From an uncultured Lachnospiraceae bacterium (GTDB taxonomy: Bacteria > Bacillota > Clostridia > Lachnospirales > Lachnospiraceae): 64,000 bases of DNA. This document shows, piece by piece, positions 60,165 through 64,000 of the stretch. The stretch is taken from positions 62,001 through 126,000 of the forward strand of contig CAJTKK010000002.1 of NCBI GenBank assembly GCA_910576535.1, read 5' to 3'. The notes beneath the pieces are model-generated. The model was not told the origin of the DNA, ran no database searches, and saw only the letters and a list, made by a program, of their open reading frames with translations. The position numbers were made by a program, and so were the translations under genes. Positions within the stretch are counted from its first letter, which is position 1, and each line of letters starts with the position of its first letter.

Positions 60165-63100
60165 GTGAAAAAGTTTTTTGATGTTTTTCCTGCTTTGCAG
60201 ATAGATGACAAGACAAAACAGTTCTTAGAGGAAACGGAGGTAGAGAGAGTTTCTTCTACGAAAAATAAAGATTTCTTAAGGGTATACATAATTAGTGACA
60301 GGCTGATTGAAAAGCAATATATATGGAAAGCTGAGAAGGGGATTGAGAAAATGCTTTCTTCTTTTCAAGTAACGGTCAGGATTTATGAAAAATACCGCTT
60401 ATCTTCCCAGTATAACCCGGAAAAGCTGATGATGATATATAGAAACAGCATTTTACTGGAGCTGAGGGAATATAGCCCGGTGGAATATCATCTTTTTAAA
60501 AATGGGGATATTGCCTATCCGTCGGAAAATAAAATGTTATTGACAGTAGAGGACTCGGTGCCGGCCAGAAGCCGGAGCGGGGAGTTAGCCCGGATCCTGG
60601 AAAAAATATATAATGAAAGGTGCGGCTTTCACGTAGACGTTGAAATTCTCTATAAAGAAAGGAAAGATGGAAAAAGGAAAGAAGAAGACGAGATTAAAAT
60701 AGCAAAACAAGTGGCGGAAATCAGCGCAAGGGTCATAGCTTTGGAAACAAGGGAGGAAGGGCAGGAGAGGATAGCTGATGTATCAGAAGAAGAAAACACA
60801 GCTTTCAATAGGGAGACAAAGGAAGAAACACCGGAAAAGAAAAAAGAGGACATGAGGAAGCAAGATGCCTTTCCGGACCGTAGCGGTTTCCGGAAAAAGG
60901 ATTCTGGCCGTGGGGATTATAAACGCCAGGCAAAACGTTCCGATCATCCTGATGTATTATATGGAAGAGATTTTGACGAACCGGCGATGAATATTGAGGA
61001 TATTATTGGTGAAATGGGGCAGGTGATTATCCGGGGCAAGATTATCCATGAGGATAAAAGGGAAATCAAAAATGAAAAAACAATTCTTTTTTATGATATT
61101 ACGGATTTTACGGATACCCTTACATTCAAGATTTTTGTGAGCAATGACAAGGTGGAGGAAATTAGACAAGGAGTATGCCAGGGTGCATTTGTCAAAGTAA
61201 AGGGAATAGCTGTTATTGATAAATTCGATAACGAGCTTACGATTGGGTCAATAAGCGGCATTAAGAAAATCCCTGATTTTACCACATCCCGTTCAGACAA
61301 CAGCATACGTAAACGGGTAGAGCTTCATTGCCATACAAAAATGAGCGATATGGACGGTGTGTCGGAGGCAAAAGATATTGTAAAGAGGGCTTATCAATGG
61401 GGGCATCCGGCCATTGCGATTACTGACCATGGCGTTGTACAGGCATTTCCGGACGCGAATCATGTGTGGGAGGATTTGTGGAAGAAGGAAAAGGCGGAAA
61501 GAAAGGCTGCAGGGGATCCTAGCCCGGATAAACAGGATTTCTTTAAGGTAATTTACGGCATGGAAGCTTATCTGGTAGATGACTTGAAAGAAATTGTAAC
61601 TGGAGATAGAGGGCAGTGTCTGGACAGCGTTTTTGTTGTGTTTGATATAGAAACAACTGGTTTTTCCCCGGTTCATGACCGGATCATTGAAATCGGCGCG
61701 GTAAAAGTAGTAAAAGGGGAAATTACGGGAAGATTTTCCACATTTGTCAATCCTGATGCGCCAATCCCGTTTGAAATTGAAAAACTGACAGGAATCAATG
61801 ATGGGATGGTGGAGGATGCGCCCATGATTGATCAGGCGCTTCCCCTGTTTATGGATTTTTGCCAGGATGCTGTATTAGTGGCTCATAATGCTAATTTTGA
61901 TATGGGCTTTATTCTGGAAAATGCGGCCAGGTTGGGGCTGCGAAGAGAATTTACCTATGTGGATACAGTAGGGATTGCAAGGATTCTTCTGCCTCATCAG
62001 GCAAAGCATACGTTGGATGCAGTTGCCAAAACATTGGGGGTTTCTTTGGAAAACCATCACCGTGCGGTGGACGATGCACAAGCAACGGCAGAAATTTTTA
62101 TCAAATTTATTCCTATGTTGAGAAAAGAAGGGGCGGATGATTTAAAAACGATCAATGCCATGGGAGCATCCAGCCCGGATATTATCAAACGGCTGCCTTC
62201 TTACCATGCTATTTTCCTGGCAAAGAATGATACGGGCAGGGTGAACTTATACCGCCTTGTTTCGGAATCGCATTTAACATATTACAGCAAACGGCCAAGA
62301 GTTCCCAAAAGTTTGCTGATGAAATACCGGGAGGGACTGATCATTGGAAGCGCCTGTGAAGCAGGGGAACTGTACCGTGCATTGCTGGATGGGAAGCCTG
62401 ATGAAGAGATTGCGGGGATTGTTAATTTTTATGATTATCTGGAAATCCAGCCTACCGGGAATAATAAGTTTATGATCAGGTCTGAAAAGGTACGGAATGT
62501 AAATTCGGCAGAAGATATTGAAAACATGAACAAAAAAATCGTAGACTTAGGCGAGAAGTTTCATAAGCCGGTGGCGGCTACCTGCGATGTCCATTTTTTA
62601 GACCCTGGGGACGAAATATACCGCCGGATTATTATGGCCGGGAAAGGGTTTGCCGACTCCGATGACCAGGCGCCTTTGTATTTTAGGACAACGGAGGAAA
62701 TGCTGGAAGAATTTGCTTATTTAGGGAGCGATAAAGCGGAGGAAGTAGTGATTACCAATACCAACCGGATTGCCGATATGGTGGAAACGATATCGCCGGT
62801 ACGCCCGGATAAATGTCCGCCGGTTATTGAAGACAGCGATAAGACACTGACGGATATTTGCTATAATAAAGCGCATGAAATTTATGGCGAAGAATTGCCG
62901 GATATTGTGGAACAGAGGTTAAAAAGGGAACTGCATTCGATTATCAGCAACGGGTTTGCCGTGATGTATATCATTGCCCAGAAGCTGGTATGGAAATCGG
63001 TAGAAGACGGATATCTGGTGGGATCCAGGGGGTCTGTAGGATCTTCTTTTGTGGCAACAATGGCAGGAATTACAGAGGTGAATCCGCTAAGCCCTCATTA

Positions 63101-64000
63101 TTATTGTGAAAAATGCCATTATAGCGATTTTAATTCGGAAGAAGTAAAAGAATATGCGGGAAGAGCAGGCTGTGATATGCCGGATAAAGCCTGCCCGGTC
63201 TGCGGGGCTTTATTAAAAAAAGACGGGTTTGACATACCTTTTGAGACTTTTTTAGGATTTAAGGGGGATAAAGAACCGGATATCGACTTGAATTTTTCAG
63301 GCGAATATCAAAGCAAGGCACACAAGTACACAGAGGTTATCTTTGGCGCGGGACAGACGTATCGGGCCGGGACGATTGGCACATTAGCAGATAAAACAGC
63401 ATTTGGTTATGTAAAAAAATATTTTGAGGAAAGAGGGGAAGGGAAAAGGACTTGTGAGATTAACCGGATTGTCATAGGGTGTACAGGCATACGCCGCAGC
63501 ACGGGGCAGCATCCGGGCGGGATTATCGTGCTGCCGTTGGGAGAGGATATTAATTCTTTTACTCCAGTGCAGCATCCGGCAAACGATATGACAACAGATA
63601 CGGTCACTACCCATTTCGATTATCATTCTATAGATCATAATCTGCTGAAACTGGACATCCTTGGGCATGATGATCCGACCATGATACGCATGCTGCAGGA
63701 CCTGACCGGTATTGATCCGGTAAAAATTCCGCTGGATGATACACAAGTGATGTCATTGTTTAAAAATACAGAGGCGCTGGGAATTACGCCGGATCAGATT
63801 GGGGGATGCAAGCTGGGGGCTTTGGGCATCCCGGAGTTTGGCACGGAATTTGCCATGCAGATGCTGATTGATACGAAACCGCAGGCGTTTTCGGATCTGG
63901 TGCGGATTGCAGGGCTTGCCCATGGCACGGATGTATGGCTGGGGAATGCACAGACGCTGATCCAGGAGGGGAAAGCAACAATTTCCACGGCAATCTGTAC
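60165..64000 (+). CDS. polC: DNA polymerase III PolC-type alpha subunit (partial, runs off the window)
   Basis: The reading frame is open from GTG 60165 to the window end (1,278 codons, no stop; about 170 residues probably missing). Domains in order: N-terminal region MKKFFDVFPALQIDDKTKQF, a charged low-complexity linker (residues ~195-260), an OB fold (GQVIIRGKIIHEDKREIKNE), PHP domain part 1 (VELHCHTKMSDMDGVSEAKD), an inserted 3'-5' DEDDh exonuclease (VFDIETTGFSP; HNANFDMGF; HHRAVDDAQATAE), PHP part 2, then polymerase palm (GSRGSVGSSFVATMAGITEV; zinc ribbon CEKC..CPVCG; EPDIDLNFSGEYQSKAHKYT). Essential leading-strand polymerase of Firmicutes. AGGACAGGTGG lies upstream of the GTG. Confidence 0.97.
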   Translation, partial: MKKFFDVFPALQIDDKTKQFLEETEVERVSSTKNKDFLRVYIISDRLIEKQYIWKAEKGIEKMLSSFQVTVRIYEKYRLSSQYNPEKLMMIYRNSILLELREYSPVEYHLFKNGDIAYPSENKMLLTVEDSVPARSRSGELARILEKIYNERCGFHVDVEILYKERKDGKRKEEDEIKIAKQVAEISARVIALETREEGQERIADVSEEENTAFNRETKEETPEKKKEDMRKQDAFPDRSGFRKKDSGRGDYKRQAKRSDHPDVLYGRDFDEPAMNIEDIIGEMGQVIIRGKIIHEDKREIKNEKTILFYDITDFTDTLTFKIFVSNDKVEEIRQGVCQGAFVKVKGIAVIDKFDNELTIGSISGIKKIPDFTTSRSDNSIRKRVELHCHTKMSDMDGVSEAKDIVKRAYQWGHPAIAITDHGVVQAFPDANHVWEDLWKKEKAERKAAGDPSPDKQDFFKVIYGMEAYLVDDLKEIVTGDRGQCLDSVFVVFDIETTGFSPVHDRIIEIGAVKVVKGEITGRFSTFVNPDAPIPFEIEKLTGINDGMVEDAPMIDQALPLFMDFCQDAVLVAHNANFDMGFILENAARLGLRREFTYVDTVGIARILLPHQAKHTLDAVAKTLGVSLENHHRAVDDAQATAEIFIKFIPMLRKEGADDLKTINAMGASSPDIIKRLPSYHAIFLAKNDTGRVNLYRLVSESHLTYYSKRPRVPKSLLMKYREGLIIGSACEAGELYRALLDGKPDEEIAGIVNFYDYLEIQPTGNNKFMIRSEKVRNVNSAEDIENMNKKIVDLGEKFHKPVAATCDVHFLDPGDEIYRRIIMAGKGFADSDDQAPLYFRTTEEMLEEFAYLGSDKAEEVVITNTNRIADMVETISPVRPDKCPPVIEDSDKTLTDICYNKAHEIYGEELPDIVEQRLKRELHSIISNGFAVMYIIAQKLVWKSVEDGYLVGSRGSVGSSFVATMAGITEVNPLSPHYYCEKCHYSDFNSEEVKEYAGRAGCDMPDKACPVCGALLKKDGFDIPFETFLGFKGDKEPDIDLNFSGEYQSKAHKYTEVIFGAGQTYRAGTIGTLADKTAFGYVKKYFEERGEGKRTCEINRIVIGCTGIRRSTGQHPGGIIVLPLGEDINSFTPVQHPANDMTTDTVTTHFDYHSIDHNLLKLDILGHDDPTMIRMLQDLTGIDPVKIPLDDTQVMSLFKNTEALGITPDQIGGCKLGALGIPEFGTEFAMQMLIDTKPQAFSDLVRIAGLAHGTDVWLGNAQTLIQEGKATISTAIC

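Overview
The window is a 64-kb stretch of a motile, low-to-moderate GC Firmicute. Gene content, strong AGGAGG-type ribosome binding sites and gene order suggest a clostridial species, most likely Lachnospiraceae; the family-level call is inference and I cannot name a genus. Every gene I can support lies on the + strand. The order codY-flgB...fliA(sigD)...rpsB-tsf-pyrH-frr-uppS-cdsA-dxr-rseP-...-polC is the same backbone known from Bacillus subtilis, so most of the window is an old conserved chromosomal block.

Region 1 (1-6.2 kb): yifB/comM, dprA and topA (DNA uptake and topology), then codY (GTP/branched-chain amino acid sensor) with its own promoter and a clear terminator. Region 2 (6.2-41.5 kb): one very large, tightly packed flagellar-chemotaxis operon behind a sigma-A-type promoter. 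It holds rod (flgB, flgC, fliE), MS ring and switch (fliF, fliG), export ATPase group (fliH, fliI, fliJ, ylxF/motE-like), hook (fliK, flgD, a TIGR02530-type protein, flgE), swrD/flbD, the stator motAB, fliL, fliM, fliY, cheY, the export gate (fliO, fliP, fliQ, fliR, flhB, flhA), flhF-flhG, a PilZ c-di-GMP effector, cheB-cheA-cheW-cheC-cheD, a small membrane protein, sigma-28 (fliA/sigD), a FapA-like DUF342 protein and three poorly described proteins, one of them in the position of B. subtilis swrB.

Region 3 (41.5-51.3 kb): rpsB-tsf with a promoter and strong terminator. The conserved tsf-pyrH link is then interrupted by an AT-rich, degraded interval holding a VbhA-like antitoxin and a broken toxin-like fragment flanked by two related copies of the tsf terminator, then a complete oligopeptide ABC transporter operon (oppBCDF-oppA), then a lone histidine phosphotransfer protein. 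Region 4 (51.3-64 kb): pyrH, frr, uppS, cdsA, dxr, rseP; a PP2C phosphatase and membrane-anchored serine/threonine kinase pair in the place where B. subtilis has proS; then ispG and polC, which runs off the right end.

The most unusual items are the degraded toxin-antitoxin island with duplicated terminators, the kinase/phosphatase insertion, the FlgD tail made of two helical repeats, the twin hairpins between cheC and cheD, the swrB-position proteins downstream of sigma-28, and the orphan HPt gene. I saw no rRNA, tRNA, CRISPR array, intact insertion sequence or prophage.
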